From Apiotrichum sp. Y4204 (lineage: Eukaryota > Basidiomycota > Tremellomycetes > Trichosporonales > Trichosporonaceae), in the NCBI GenBank assembly GCA_025531455.1, contig JAMYHL010000026.1, positions 248,001-312,000 on the forward strand: DNA of 64,000 bases. The letters run 5' to 3'. The notes beneath the pieces were generated by a model that saw nothing but the letters and a program-made list of their open reading frames with translations, was not told the origin of the DNA and made no database searches. This document shows, in pieces, positions 11,332 to 22,770 of this stretch; position 1 is the stretch's first letter; every line of letters starts with the position of its first letter. A program made the position numbers and the translations under genes.

Positions 11332-14081
11332 GAAGGGGAAAGGCTAGTCGTGCAAGGAGGAGAGAGAGAATGAGAAGGTGGGAGGGAGGTAGTGAGGAAG
11401 GAAGGCGCTGGGAGGTGCGAGGTGCGAGCGGCGAGTGTTTGTGCGCTGCCTGCCAGGTCGTGTGAGATAAACTAGAGAGTGGGAGCTGGGAGCTGGGGCG
11501 CGGGCAAGGGCACCAAACGGGGAATACACTCGCTTGGTCGCTATCAATGAGTGTGCGAAGCAGCGACGATCGGTGCAGGAGGCGGAGAGGGGGAGGGAGG
11601 CGCACTCCGTCGGGCGGCTGGGGTGGGATCGGCGGTCTCGCCAGGGAGAGAATGTTTACTGTGTGTGGCCTCGGGCGTTGGACACAGAGGGTGACTCGAA
11701 GGGGCGGAGACAAGATTGTTTGCGCCGCGGTGATCAGGGGTGTCGAAGAGGGGAGCGGAGATGAGACGGAGAGGAAGAGGGAGATGACCAAAGGAGAGAG
11801 GAAGATTGAGAATGAGAATGGAGAATGAGAATGGAGAATGAGAATGGAGGAGAGGAAGACAGTCGCAAGCTGTGAGTGGCGGTAGAGAGCACCAGAGTTG
11901 CACAGCTGTCAACAGTCAAGAGCGAGAGCTCGCCAGTTGGGCCGTGGACTAGTTTTGGAATGGACGGCGACCCGATTGTCAACAGAGCTAACAGAGGCCA
12001 ACAGAGGGAGCGAGAAGCAACCTCCTGCAGCTGGAAGCGTCACGTCCGACGGGTCGACTGCTCGACGGGTTCAACGGGTCCACGGGTCCACTGTCGGCGG
12101 CGCACACGCCGCTGTATCGGGTATGGCGCTGGGGCGATCGACCGTCGAGGAGAATGGAGAGAGTGGATCCGAGCTGATCAAGAAGAAATGCAAGAGAGAG
12201 TTGCAGGAAGAGCAAGAAACGACAGTGGCTGCGGCTGCGGCGCTACGGCACGCGCACCGACCGCTCGTCACCCGTTACGTCGTAGCATCTTGGCCTGCAA
12301 GAGATCGCAAGAGAGAGACAGAGAGCATGGATCGCCTGCCTCCCTTTGGAATTCCCTTTTTTCCTGTTGCCCCACAGCGCCATCGTCCCTATTCCCCGCA
12401 AAAGGGGACGCGAGAAGCAAGATGCGAGAGCAGCACAAGATGCGCTAACTGCACCGCGCCGCGCCGCGCCGTGGCCGCGTTTTCCTGACGCCGGGGGCGC
12501 AACGCCCTCAGACGCGATGAGCGATAGTGGAAAAGAGTATATATACATCCATCTGATACGGCATTTCCCGATTCCCCCTGCTTTGCGCAGCTGTCGGTCG
12601 GAATGAGATCGGCGCGCGGATGTGTGTGTGTGCATGCAGATCTGTTCGGTCCGCAGCACCCGCCCAAAACAGTCCGTTATGATACATCTTGCATCCACAT
12701 CTAGGATGGATAGAGTATGTTGAACAATTCTGGGACCATGATATGGATGATATTTTTGCTCGCTCAAAAGTCAGAGGCGGCGGCACCCACCGCACAGACC
12801 GCCGATATCGCATCCTGCATCCTGGCATTCCTACATTTTTTTTGGTTCCCCCGCACCCGACGTGGCTTGAGCGTCAGGAAAACGAGGCAAAGAGGCTGGG
12901 GGCTTCGCACAAGCCCAAGCGTACAAGACCTCTTCTGAAGGCAACCTGCATGCAGAGCTAGACATGGACAGATGATGTGGAGCATGGATCAGATCTGGAT
13001 CTATCAATGCACACGACTCTGGACTGTATTTCTGCAGGCAACTCAGAAAGAAATAAAAGACAGGCGCGTCAGGCGGCCAGGCGGGATACTCCGACGTTAC
13101 GGCATGACGCCTCTTATCAGCAAGGTCAGTTGGGCCGGGACATCCGGCCAGGCCGGCCTCGCGTCCACATATCCGCAGTAACATAGTTCCCATTACCAGC
13201 ATACAGCGCACAATACCCTGGCAATTGCGCCCTCCTACTCCCGTACTCGTCTCTTTCTCTCTACACGCCCGACGAAAACCGCTGTGCTTCGGATCTTGGG
13301 CGCCGAAGCAGATCGGGATTTTACAGGGCAGGTGAGGATCAGGTCTTGAAGCCTTGTGGTATTGTCGCTGGGAGTCGGGATGTGACCACGCTGCGCTGCG
13401 GTGTGGGCCCGGCGCGCGGCGATCAACAGAACGGCGCGTGTACATCGTGAATTTACACCTCCATCTCGCATGTAACGAGGGCGAGGAGGGCGGAGGTCCG
13501 CGGGTCCGGCCGTCTAATTGGAATGTCGTGGTCAAGTGGTCCATGGCGCCCACCGACTGCATGGTGCTTGGGCGCTTGGTTTGAGGAGACTGCCATGAGC
13601 CGCAGTAATCTACCTCGCACATCGGCCACGAGTCTCCTGACAGCCACTGATCACCCGTCATCGAGCTCCGATCCCAGTCCCCTGCTCTTCGTAAGGGTGC
13701 ACTGATCTCTGCTGTCCAATGCGCATGTACACTTCTGAGCCGCGCGCTGGGTGGCTCGTGCAGCCGGAAAGTAGGGCCAGACATGCAGACAAGACAGCGT
13801 TCACAACAAAGTTGTTTTCATGTCTGACATGATACATTACTCTACAGCTCCACTAATACACGCCGGGACACAACACATCCGTGTCTACATGTCCCGACAT
13901 CCACAACAACATTCCCTACACAAATGTGCGACTACCCTCGGGCTGATACTCCCTCGCCCCATGTCGCTGCCTGTATGGCTCCGCCTCGATAGCCATCTTT
14001 CCCAAAACTCGAGCATTGTCCAGTGTGTCGCAATGACCTTGTGTGTCCCCCACTTGTGTCCCCCACACCTGAACCCTCAGT
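11332..14081. other. 2.75-kb gap upstream of CDC14
   Basis: Long for this window, where most gaps are 0.3-0.8 kb. The first 0.6 kb left of 11900 is G/A-rich on the + strand (C/T-rich on the CDC14 sense strand), as expected of a leader. It holds a 13-bp tandem repeat at 11808-11846. A TATATA stretch sits at 12538-12545. An uninterrupted frame of 317 codons runs on the minus strand at 12831-13784, but it has no recognisable domain and its composition is not gene-like. No RNA gene was recognised. Confidence 0.5.
11808..11846. repeat. 13-bp tandem repeat, three copies
   Basis: Three exact adjacent copies of GAGAATGAGAATG in the upstream region of CDC14. Each unit is itself made of two near-identical halves. 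Visible directly in the sequence. Confidence 0.95.
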
Positions 14082-15710
14082 CTAATCCTCGTCCACCCAC
14101 TTCGCGCCCATACCGGGCTGGGAATCGCTGGCCATGATGTGGAAGATGTCGCCCGCAGCGGCGACGCGCACGGAGAGGTCGTCGGCGACCGCTATGTGTT
14201 GCACCTTGTACGGGTACGTCATCCCGAGGAGGCTGCGAGGAAGGCCCGCGGCCGGACGCAGGCGCTCGCCCGTGAGGGTCGACCAGGCGCGGAGGCGGCG
14301 GTCGGTGCCGCCGGCGAGGAGGACGGTGCCGTCCGGAGTTGTGGTCAGTCCGAGTTCGCTCTGGTAGTTGTTGACATGGCCCCGGAGTTCGAGCAACGGC
14401 TGTTTTGGGAACCGGATGTCGAAGAGGACGAGCTGGTTCAGCATCCCGCTAACCGCCAGTCCCCATGGAACAGCAGAGTCGCTCAGTCTCTGAACGCCCA
14501 CCACGGCTTTTCCTGCAGGCAGAGAGGGAATGACACGCGCGTCTCCTGGTGTGCGAAAATCGTCCACCACCACCGTCGAATTGCGCAGACCGGCATACAC
14601 GATATCCCGCGAGGTTTGGTGCACCGCCAGCGCATCCGATGCCATTTTGCGGCGTGAGGAACAAATGGCCGATTCCGACAGTGTTACGGTGTAGAGGGCT
14701 TTGGAGGCAGCTTTGCGATGTCAGCACCGCAGCTTCAACAAGACATCACGCACCAAGCGTTGTAATGCCATCAAACGAGCTCATGGCGAAGACATCGCGG
14801 TTCGGCAGGTTGTGGGCCTCAAGCTCGGTGATGTGCGAATCGGAGTTGCTGAGGTCGTACCTCCAGCTATGGATATGCGGCTCGATACCATTCGAAACGG
14901 TACTGATATTAGCGTCATGTATGGTATGAGGCAAAGGCATAGGGAAGACCATCGGCGGATTTAGGACAGGGGGACTTACAGCCATGTCCCTCGCATGACG
15001 TTGCAGTGAATTCCGAGGAGCTGGTGTAAGAGCTGAACGCGCGCTAGTAAGCTCCTACCTTTTGCGAGCAGACAGAGTAGTAGAGAATGTCGGAACCGCT
15101 CTCTGCGACGACCTTGCCGTGGTCCGTGGTCATGCACGTTGCGCCGTTTCCAATGGACTGCGGGTTAGAGAAGCCAAGGTAAGGAGCAGCAGGGAAGACG
15201 TCACGAGCTCAGAGACATAAATCATGAGCTCCAGAACAACCCTCCCGCAATCACTACCAACCTGAATGCTAGTAACCACCTCTCCCTGGCAGTCGCAGAA
15301 CCGTGTCATTCGGCGCAGCGACGAGTTACTTAGAAAGTGCTCTGCTCTCCTGCACCGTCAGTCTTCCAGCTTTTCAGTAAGTAATCCACGCACAACGCAA
15401 TGTCCGGCTTGCGACTGCGCCCAAACGCCCGCTTGACGCGCCTCGCCACCACTTCGCTGTCGTTCATGTCCCCCCGCTCCGTTCCATTCTCTTTACGCTT
15501 CGCCCCCCGCCCCGCGGCTTGCGCCCCGGCCGAATGTGACTGTGAATCGGAGTTCGAGTTCGAGTTCGGATTCAACGTTCCGTGTCCGTGTCCGGTACCG
15601 CTCGGCGGAGTTCCGGGGGCCGGACTCCGCGCGTTGAGTGGGAAATAGCGCTTCTTCTCATAGTCGTAGTACATGCCGCGGAGGTGGCCCAGCGGCGGCT
15701 GGCGCGACAT
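14082..15710 (-). CDS. DCAF4/WDR21-like WD40 protein (CUL4-DDB1 substrate receptor candidate)
   Basis: Six exons from right to left (15394-15710, 15262-15349, 15059-15157, 14980-15020, 14754-14902, 14082-14710) give 440 residues. The N-terminus has L-x-G-M-Y-Y-D-Y-E-K-K-R-Y-F-P, close to the 'GFYFDPEKKRYF' box of DCAF4. Later blades read V-V-D-D-F-R-T, V-L-F-D-I-R-F-P, L-R-G-H-V-N-N-Y-Q-S and A-G-G-T-D-R-R-L-R-A-W-S. The two D-x-R/D-I-R ends are compatible with the WDXR boxes that dock on DDB1. The order of blades and the H-V-N-x-Y segment match DCAF4. It probably recruits substrates to the CUL4 ubiquitin ligase in the nucleus; this is known for the mammalian protein and inferred here. A charged, Ser/Asn-rich insert fills residues 25-100. 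Two introns are 43 and 44 nt. Confidence 0.78.
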
Positions 15711-16158
15711 TGTGATCTGGGGAGGGAGCTAGAAGTTGCAGAGAAGGGGTGTGGAGAAGAGAACAGCGAAGAGTGGATAAGCAGAAAGAGCGATGGGGCT
15801 CGATTGCACGAGAAGAGTGTAGAGACCAATGAAGGGGGAATTGGGAGGAATGCAAAGTGGGAAGACCGATGGATGTAGCAAAAGGTGTGAAGAGTGAGGT
15901 GGGTGGCGCGGAGAAGCTAAGTGCCGCTACGGAGTGGCAAAAAAAGTGGGAGAAGCGGAGCGATTACAAATACACTAACAACAGAGTCTATTGCCGTGCC
16001 TGGCGCCACAAGACCTTATTAGAAACCCATACATGACTAATGCCCTCCACCTAGAACCATGAACGGTTTGCCGGTCGCCATTCTCCATTCCCTCGACGCG
16101 TCATTCAACAGGACCTCACAACTGAAAGGTTGACACCACCCATCCCACAACCAGAACC
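15711..16158. other. Divergent promoter region, DCAF4-like / MSS4-like
   Basis: 448 bp between two outward-facing starts. Nothing beyond a G/A-rich leader on the left side could be named. Confidence 0.5.
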
Positions 16159-16804
16159 ATGTCCGCGCCGTCCCAAGCCGACATCCTCGCCGCGCTGCAG
16201 TCCCAATCCCAGGCATCGCGGCGCAGCCCGCCCAACACGGTGTCGCACGCCGCGCTGGCCGACACCGCCCTGGATTCGCTCACCAACTCATCTGGACAAG
16301 CGCGGACAAACTCGCGCAAGCTGTACTGCCCCCGTGAAGGGTGCTCGTGTGTCGTTATTGGTGTGGACGCCGCGACGTGGGTCGAGGCCGAGAGTGATCT
16401 TGTGAGTTGGCTGGGAACGATCTGAACAAACGTGAAGGACTGCGATTGTGGTTGCTTAGCGGCCTCTCTCGCCGGCTGATCATGTATTTGTGACGGCGAT
16501 TCAGATCATCGTCCCCTCGTTTCTCACGTGCTCACAACAGCTCCCCACCGAGGCCGGCTCGCCCTTCTCCCCCACCGGGCCGGCATACTGGCATGTCGCC
16601 GGCTCGCCATTCGCGTTCGACAACATCGGCTTCTCCAAGCCCGACACGGCGACCGTGCTTCCTGCCAATCTCCCGGGCTTTAGTGAGGGGAAGCGCGTCA
16701 AGTGGCTCATTTGTGCCGAGTGCGATCTTGGGCCGATCGGATGGAGCTTTGAGGGCGGAAACGAGGCGTGGCTTGCCGTCGACCGGTTACGGTACTCTGC
16801 ATAA
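16159..16804 (+). CDS. MSS4/DSS4 (RABIF) family Rab-binding zinc protein
   Basis: Two exons (16159-16401 and 16541-16804) give 168 residues. The protein has the paired metal ligands of MSS4: C-P-R-E-G-C at Cys57/Cys62 and C-A-E-C at Cys139/Cys142. The second pair is set in W-L-I-C-A-E-C-D-L-G-P-I-G-W, the family's strongest motif, followed by A-V-D-R. MSS4/DSS4 proteins bind nucleotide-free exocytic Rab GTPases (Sec4-type) as slow exchange factors or holdases. The N-terminal 50 residues are Ser/Gln-rich and outside the domain. The gene runs toward the esterase-like gene, 256 bp away and convergent. Confidence 0.88.
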
Positions 16805-17060
16805 AGCGTAGAATTGATGTAGAGCATGGCCGAGCTTGGGCAGTGGCACAGCCTATCACTGACTGGACGTCGTTCGCATCAGTACCGCGGTCACTTTCGT
16901 TTGGACATAATTCACAATGTGCACATGGTCATTCTTCCAGAATGACAGTCTAAAATTACATAGTAGGTATCACAAGCAGTTCGGTGGTTCTGGTGGAGGG
17001 TGCGAGTAATGGAACAAGTGGGACAACCATGCAGAGAGGGAACGCGGGATAGGGTGATCG

Positions 17061-19439
17061 TTAAGACTGCGTGTCGGTAATAAAGGTGCGGACTGAGGTG
17101 TTAGTGACAGGTTCTCTCTCCTGGCGGATATCCTACTCACTATCGTGGAGGAGCCACGCGGTATTCTTTGACTCCAGACCGGCCATCATGCTCGTAATAA
17201 CATCAAAGTGGCCGAGACGCGCATACTGGCGCATGACCGTGGAGACATCGAGGCCCTTGAGCAAATCAGCAAGCCAGACGGCCTGCCAGGCAGGAACGAG
17301 CTTGTCGTTTCCGCCATGCACAATCAGGACCTGATCGGGGAGACAGTCGACGTCCACAATGTTCCTGGCGGCAAACAAAATGTGGCCCAGCGAGTGGCGC
17401 ATGCAGCGCGTCTGGGAACTTCCGAGGGCGCGCCGCAAGGGCGACACATGCTCAAGCCAACATTTCGCTTCATGCCGTACCTGCTTGATGACGTCGGCCA
17501 CGGGAGAGAGACTGCAATGTCAGACGAAAGCACCTCTTCTAGTACTCACAGGATAACACCGCGGACTGGCGGAATCTCCACTTCGGGGGCATAGATCCGC
17601 AACGTCCGTAGACCATTGGGGATGTCACGAACCGGAGGTGTCTGCTCGGACGATCCGCCCAGATGGCTCCAGTGCGAAGCGGCGTTGTGGATCTCAAGGC
17701 GGTTGCGAGAGTGAACGACCGCATCCTGCGCGAGTGTGTACATTCCGAGGTGCGCGCCCAGGCCGTGGCCGCAGAGGTAGATCTGGGACGGGTTGCCCCC
17801 GTAAGCTCGGATCTCCTTGGACACCCAGGCGAGAACGTTGCGCACATCAGCAACCATGTCCTCAATCTGCCCAGCCGGGTAGACGGTGATGTCGGGAACG
17901 ACGGTGACTGAAATGAGCGTCTACACACCTGCCAAACACATCCGCATAGACTCACCGTATCCCTGCTCCGCGAACTTGAGACCGAGCAGCGAAAACATCC
18001 ACCGCCGCGGCGTGATCGGGCCCATGGCACCAATGTCGTACAAGAACACGACGACGGGACGCAGGTTCTCGTCGACGTTGGTAGGCGACTCGAGAGGGCT
18101 GCCGGGCAACTGTTGGTTCCAGACCGTGGTCGGGAACTCATCCATGTCGATGCGGCTGGCACTTCCCGGATCGACATCGGGTAGTGTGACCACCGACGAC
18201 ACGGGAGAGAGCGGCGGGGAGAGGTCCTTCAAGCTTGGTTCTTTGCTGACCGGGCTGTCGGTTTGGTACGGCTTGTAGATGTCAAGCTTGCACGCTCGCG
18301 GGTTGCGCGGGTACTGGTATTGCACGCCGAGGCTAGCCATCAGCTTGTGTTCAATCTCTGGACAGCAGACATATACTCACTTCGCAAACCGCTCCCACCA
18401 TGGCGTCCGCCAGGAGGCCTTGCGGGGGCCCTCAGGATCGGGAGTGTTCCACAGACGTGCAACGGTACGGACAATGGCGGCAACAAAGGCCGGGGTGGTA
18501 GTGACAACGTAGAAGCCATAGTAAATGACAGCGACGAGAAGCCCGAGATGCCGTGCTGAGGAAGTCAGCGATGAACAGGGAAGACTACCAGTTTACTCTT
18601 CGACTGGAGTCACGAGATCGTCAGCTCCGATAGCTATCGGAGCATGCACTGGCACATTCCGATACTCCGAAGACAATGACTCTCCGGCTGGCAATACATA
18701 CCCGGGCTAAAGGGAAGGAAGAGGGTGCCAGAGTGTTTTGGCGCGTCGGTCTGTGCGAGAAGCAGGTACGCGGCAAAGGGCAGCGCGTGGACGAGTACTG
18801 CAGTGTGAGCGCGTGAGCAGGGCACGAGACCAGGCGAGCATGAACATGTGAATACCAGGAAGACAATAATACACGACACAGGCGTGGGATCTCAAGAGGA
18901 ACCCCGGTCGGACGGCGGTTCCCGGCACCGCCTGATGTAGGAGTCACGATATCGCACCTCGCGTTGCCGTCTCACAAGAACACTTGACATGACTTACGCA
19001 GGATACTGCCCACGAGCGAGGGGATCGCTATGAGGTTTACAACGGGGACTGGGCGTCAGTAGGGAGGTAACGGGTGGCGAGCATTGTGCAGGGCTGCAGT
19101 GCGCGGGTGTCTGGGCGCAAGTGTTTGGGCGCGTGAGAAAGGACCGCGCGGCATGCGTCGCCACTCTTGTTGACAACAAGGGAGCAACACAAAACGGAAC
19201 GCAAACACAACGGAACACAACACAACGCACGCGACACAACGCAACACAGCGGAAGGGAGCTCGGCGCGGCGCTGATTCCTTCCTCCTCCCTGCTCGGATC
19301 TCCAGCTCACCCACCACCACCGCCGGCGCGACTTACCGAACGAGAGGAGTGCCCATGCAACAGTCGCGGCGCCGGCGGCAAAGATGATGACGCCGCAGGC
19401 GGCGAGGGCGAGGTTGACGGCGGGGGCAGTTGTCGGCAT
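17061..19439 (-). CDS. Isoprenylcysteine methylesterase-like alpha/beta hydrolase, apparently lacking the nucleophile serine
   Basis: Eight exons from right to left (19337-19439, 18998-19048, 18702-18797, 18381-18555, 17956-18332, 17550-17907, 17141-17511, 17061-17092) give 520 residues. The first 110 residues carry three hydrophobic spans, so it is probably an ER or Golgi membrane protein. The rest follows the isoprenylcysteine methylesterase (ICME) hydrolase layout: Y-P-R-N-P-x-x-x-K-L-D-I-Y-K-P, V-V-V-F-L-Y, G-G-N-P-S-Q-I-Y-L-C-G-H-G-L-G-A-H, V-H-G-G-N-D-K-L-V-P, and G-H-F-D. The Asp and His of the triad are visible. The nucleophile elbow, usually G-Q-S-A-G in this family, reads G-H-G-L-G at 314-318. 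The H-G-G/G-G-A-W oxyanion segment reads Y-D-I-G-A-M-G. It may therefore be a non-catalytic relative. The last exon is 32 nt. Confidence 0.8.
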
Positions 19440-20728
19440 GTCATGCAGACACTGCGTTTGCGGAGGTGTGGGCGATGGAGAGTAGAAAGATGAGAGACGG
19501 AGAGATAGAGAGATGAAGAGATGGAGAGATGCGATAAAGTGCAATGGGATCGCAGACGTCGGTTTTGTTGATGTAATAAAAGAGCAGCAGCAGCAGTGGC
19601 GAAAGGAGGACCCAGAGATGCCAGAGAGAATGGACCGGCTATCAACCTTTCACAAACCCACCAAAAGGCACGAAATGATTCCCACGCTGCCAGGACGGCC
19701 AGAACAAGCTCATCAGACTTGTCATTACGCACTCTACTCTCCCCTTCTGCAGCAGCAGCTATGCATACCGGCAGACCGCCTGCTCAGCATTCTCGGCACT
19801 GGACGCCGGACTGCTCGATAGAGATGCAACTGAAGATCTGGGACCATCATTCTTTGATCCTTGTTCGACACATCTGTTCCAGAACGCCTCGTGTCAAGTC
19901 TCCGTGCGAAATTGCTGGAATCGGAGGCGGTAGGAGTCGGGCCTCGCACGCTGCAGGCTGCAAGCTGCAAGCAGGCAAGCAGTCACGCGCAGAAAAGGTC
20001 CAGAGCAGCGGGCAGTGGGCAGGGCAGGGCAAACGCAGTTTTCCGCGTGCAGATGTCTGGCCATCCGCGAACCGCGCGCGTCGCGCGCAGGCAGCGATCC
20101 GGCCATCTGCCATTTGATCCGTCAGGCGTGACGCTTGCCTGGCAGGGACGGCGGGGATGTCGTGGACGCTAGGTGGGTGCACACGCAGACGCAAGCATAT
20201 GCACGGCTTAGCGAAAGCTCAAAGCTCACCCTTTTGCAAGCTGCATTGAAACAGCCAACACATGCGCAATTCCAGCAATGGCCAGCAACGTATGGCTGAG
20301 ACTGTGTGCTGCGTATGGCTGACATTGCCCGATCGGCGGCTAGATTCGGGCACGCCATTGACGCCTCATTCCAGCACCTTGTCTGTTCAGTCTGTTCAGT
20401 TCTGAGCGCCCTAGGCCTTCTGTTCGTTCTGTTCTATTCTGCCCTGCACTGTACTGCTCTACTTATTCTGCGCTGCTCTGTTCGAACATTGTAGAGCAGT
20501 GTTGTTCCCCGTCCGCACCCGAATTTCCACAGGAACAAGTCACAAGAATGCCAATGTGTGCATTGGTGCCAGAAAACCAAAGGCGTGCAGTGAGGACGTG
20601 AGGGTACAAAATGGTGCAAGGTGGCAAGGGACCGACCAGCTTATAGGTAGGTGCGTGATCACTAGATCACAGGTATCAAGCGCGAAGAACGGGAGTTGGT
20701 ATCAAAAGGCTCGGCGAGTCGAAAACGC
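19440..20728. other. Intergenic, upstream of esterase-like gene
   Basis: 1.29 kb. It contains a CTGCAGGCTGCAAGCTGCAAGCAGG-like cluster near 19957-19982 and a TTCTGTTC/CTGCTC-rich stretch at about 20380-20500. No frame with gene-like character and no RNA gene was recognised. Confidence 0.5.
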
Positions 20729-22258
20729 CTAGAAGAGGGTCATAAAAGAGGGGACGACAGCGACGGCCGCGGCGAGGAAAACGCCCGCAACGCCAGCACC
20801 AGCGCCAATGGAGCGGAGGGCACCGCTGCCGGGGACCGTGCTGCGGTTGGTGAACTTGATGATAGGGACGTCGTTAGTGTCGTTGCCAGAAAACTCGTAA
20901 CCAGTGATGCCAGTGACACCAGAGTCAACCGCCTGCTGCGAGTCGGCACACTTGATGGTAACGCTGCGAATCGTGTTGTGGAAGTAGCCGTTGGTAACGT
21001 AGTCCTCGTTTGACCAGTCGATCATGCCACCAGCCCACTTGACAGTGCCCTCAGGAGTGCCGTCGATACCGGCGGGCCATATGGAAATCTGGACACGCGA
21101 CGGGGTAGAGGGATACTTGCTGCAATGTTAGCGACTCTACACGCTTCATCGACTCACGGCTGGCCGGTGACCGCATCGAGGGTCTGGTTCTTGTAGACAG
21201 TGCGGATGACCTTGCCGTCGACGAGCCACTCGAGGTAATCCTCCTGCCAGTTGAAGCTCCAGGTGTGGAAGTTGCGCGAGATGTCAGAGAAGTTGCCGTG
21301 CGTCGCGCCGTCAGTGGCCGAGTAGTTTGCAATACCGAGGAAGAAGAAGTTGGTCTGGCCCTCGGTGACAGCGTCTCCGGGCCACTCCCAGTCAATCTCG
21401 TCCTTGACGTTCGACATGGTGATGGCCGCCGAGACAACACCGCCCCACCTGCTTGCCTCTGATGGTGTCAGCATTGTTGTCAGGTCAGAACAAGTGGACC
21501 TGTGGGTCCCAACCACTTCCATGCACCACAAGGTGGTCTCTTTGTTCCTCGCCATCGGGGTGCGGGGGACACGAGCCATCGGCGAATGGGACGGACCGGC
21601 AGGCATCTTATTGCCACTCACGCATGTCAAAGTCGATCTGACCGTAGTGCACGTAACGAGTCGACGAGAGGAGGGTGCCGCCGTGCTCCTGCGTGAGAGT
21701 GAGACGGGCACCGTTGCCCTCTGGGTCGGCCTCGAGGGTGCCCTTCTCAACTGTTAGTGTTAGTGGTCAATTCAAACGAGATGAGTAGCAGTAGCCCCAC
21801 GCCACCGTCGTAACACTCACCGACCCAGTCCCAGGCGGACGCGTTGCCGTTGTACTTTGACCCGTTGGTAAGGACGCGGCTGAGGTCGCTGAAGTTGGTG
21901 GTCATGTCCTTGCACACGGGGAGCGGGGCACACGAGCTCTCCTTGAACGAGTCTGTGCTGTCAGCTGGAGGTCTTGAAATGCGATTATGGTCGAGTGCTT
22001 GGGTGACTGCTGGGAGCACTCATTGACGGCTACCAACAACCGACAGCTCGTGTCACCGTCCGGCTTTCCATCGTACGCACACAGGGGCTGGCAGCCGCCG
22101 AGACAGAAGTTGCCAGTGTTGCAGTAACCGAAGGGCGAGCAGCAGGGGGCGTTCGAGGGGCACTTGGTGGTGGCATCGCACTTGGTCTCGGCGTGGGCGA
22201 GGGGGACGAGGGCGGCGAGCACTCCGACAAGGAGCGCGGTGGTGGTCGATTGCCTCAT
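20729..22258 (-). CDS. CRH-family chitin-glucan transglycosylase (GH16, GPI-anchored)
   Basis: Five exons from right to left (22045-22258, 21821-21952, 21622-21750, 21158-21458, 20729-21119) give 388 residues. CRH enzymes cross-link chitin to beta-glucan in the cell wall. A signal peptide ends near A-H-A at about residue 23. It is followed by a Cys-rich segment (C-P-S-N-A-P-C-C-S-P-F-G-Y-C) like the CBM18-type front of Utr2/Crh proteins. The GH16 catalytic motif is D-E-I-D-W-E-W, with the nucleophile Glu179 and acid/base Glu183, followed by F-F-L-G and H-T-W-S-F-N-W. The C-terminus has an S-G-A-L-type omega region and a hydrophobic tail, typical of a GPI signal. The first donor would be GTCGGT, which is weak, so the exon 1/2 junction is the least certain point. 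Confidence 0.92.
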
Positions 22259-22750
22259 TGTGGAAGAAGGGATGGGGCGGTGGTGACGGAGAGGCGGGAA
22301 AGAATGGGGGTAAGCGAAAAAAGTGGACAAGTGAGCGTGCGTTATTAACGAGTGTAGTGCGGTGTCGGAGAGACGAAGAGAAAGGTCGCCGTTTGGCGTG
22401 AGTAGTAATAAAGGAGAACAGATGAGAGATGAAGCAGTGTTAGAACAAGATGCTGAGCACCGCAACTCTGACGGCGTGGGGGACTAGGGACGACGGGGAG
22501 CGGGGGATGTGGCCGGGAGGCCCACGGGCAGCGTCGACGGCGGCGGCGACAATGATGGCAATGCTGATAGACAGGAATACACCCTCTGCAGCTCTGCCTC
22601 TGCAGCCAAGAGCACAAGACCTCTCGAGAGCTCGAGACAAGAGGACAAGAACAGTGTGTGGCCCCTGTTCTGTCCTCGGCATCGCCCCGTGCGTCAAGCC
22701 TCCAAGAGACCAAGAGGGATGAAGAGAGTGGATGGCCATAATCTGTACAA

Positions 22751-22770
22751 TGTGTGTGTGTGTGTGTGTG
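22751..22770. repeat. (TG)10 microsatellite
   Basis: Ten uninterrupted TG dinucleotides, in the upstream region of the CRH gene, visible directly. Confidence 0.97.
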
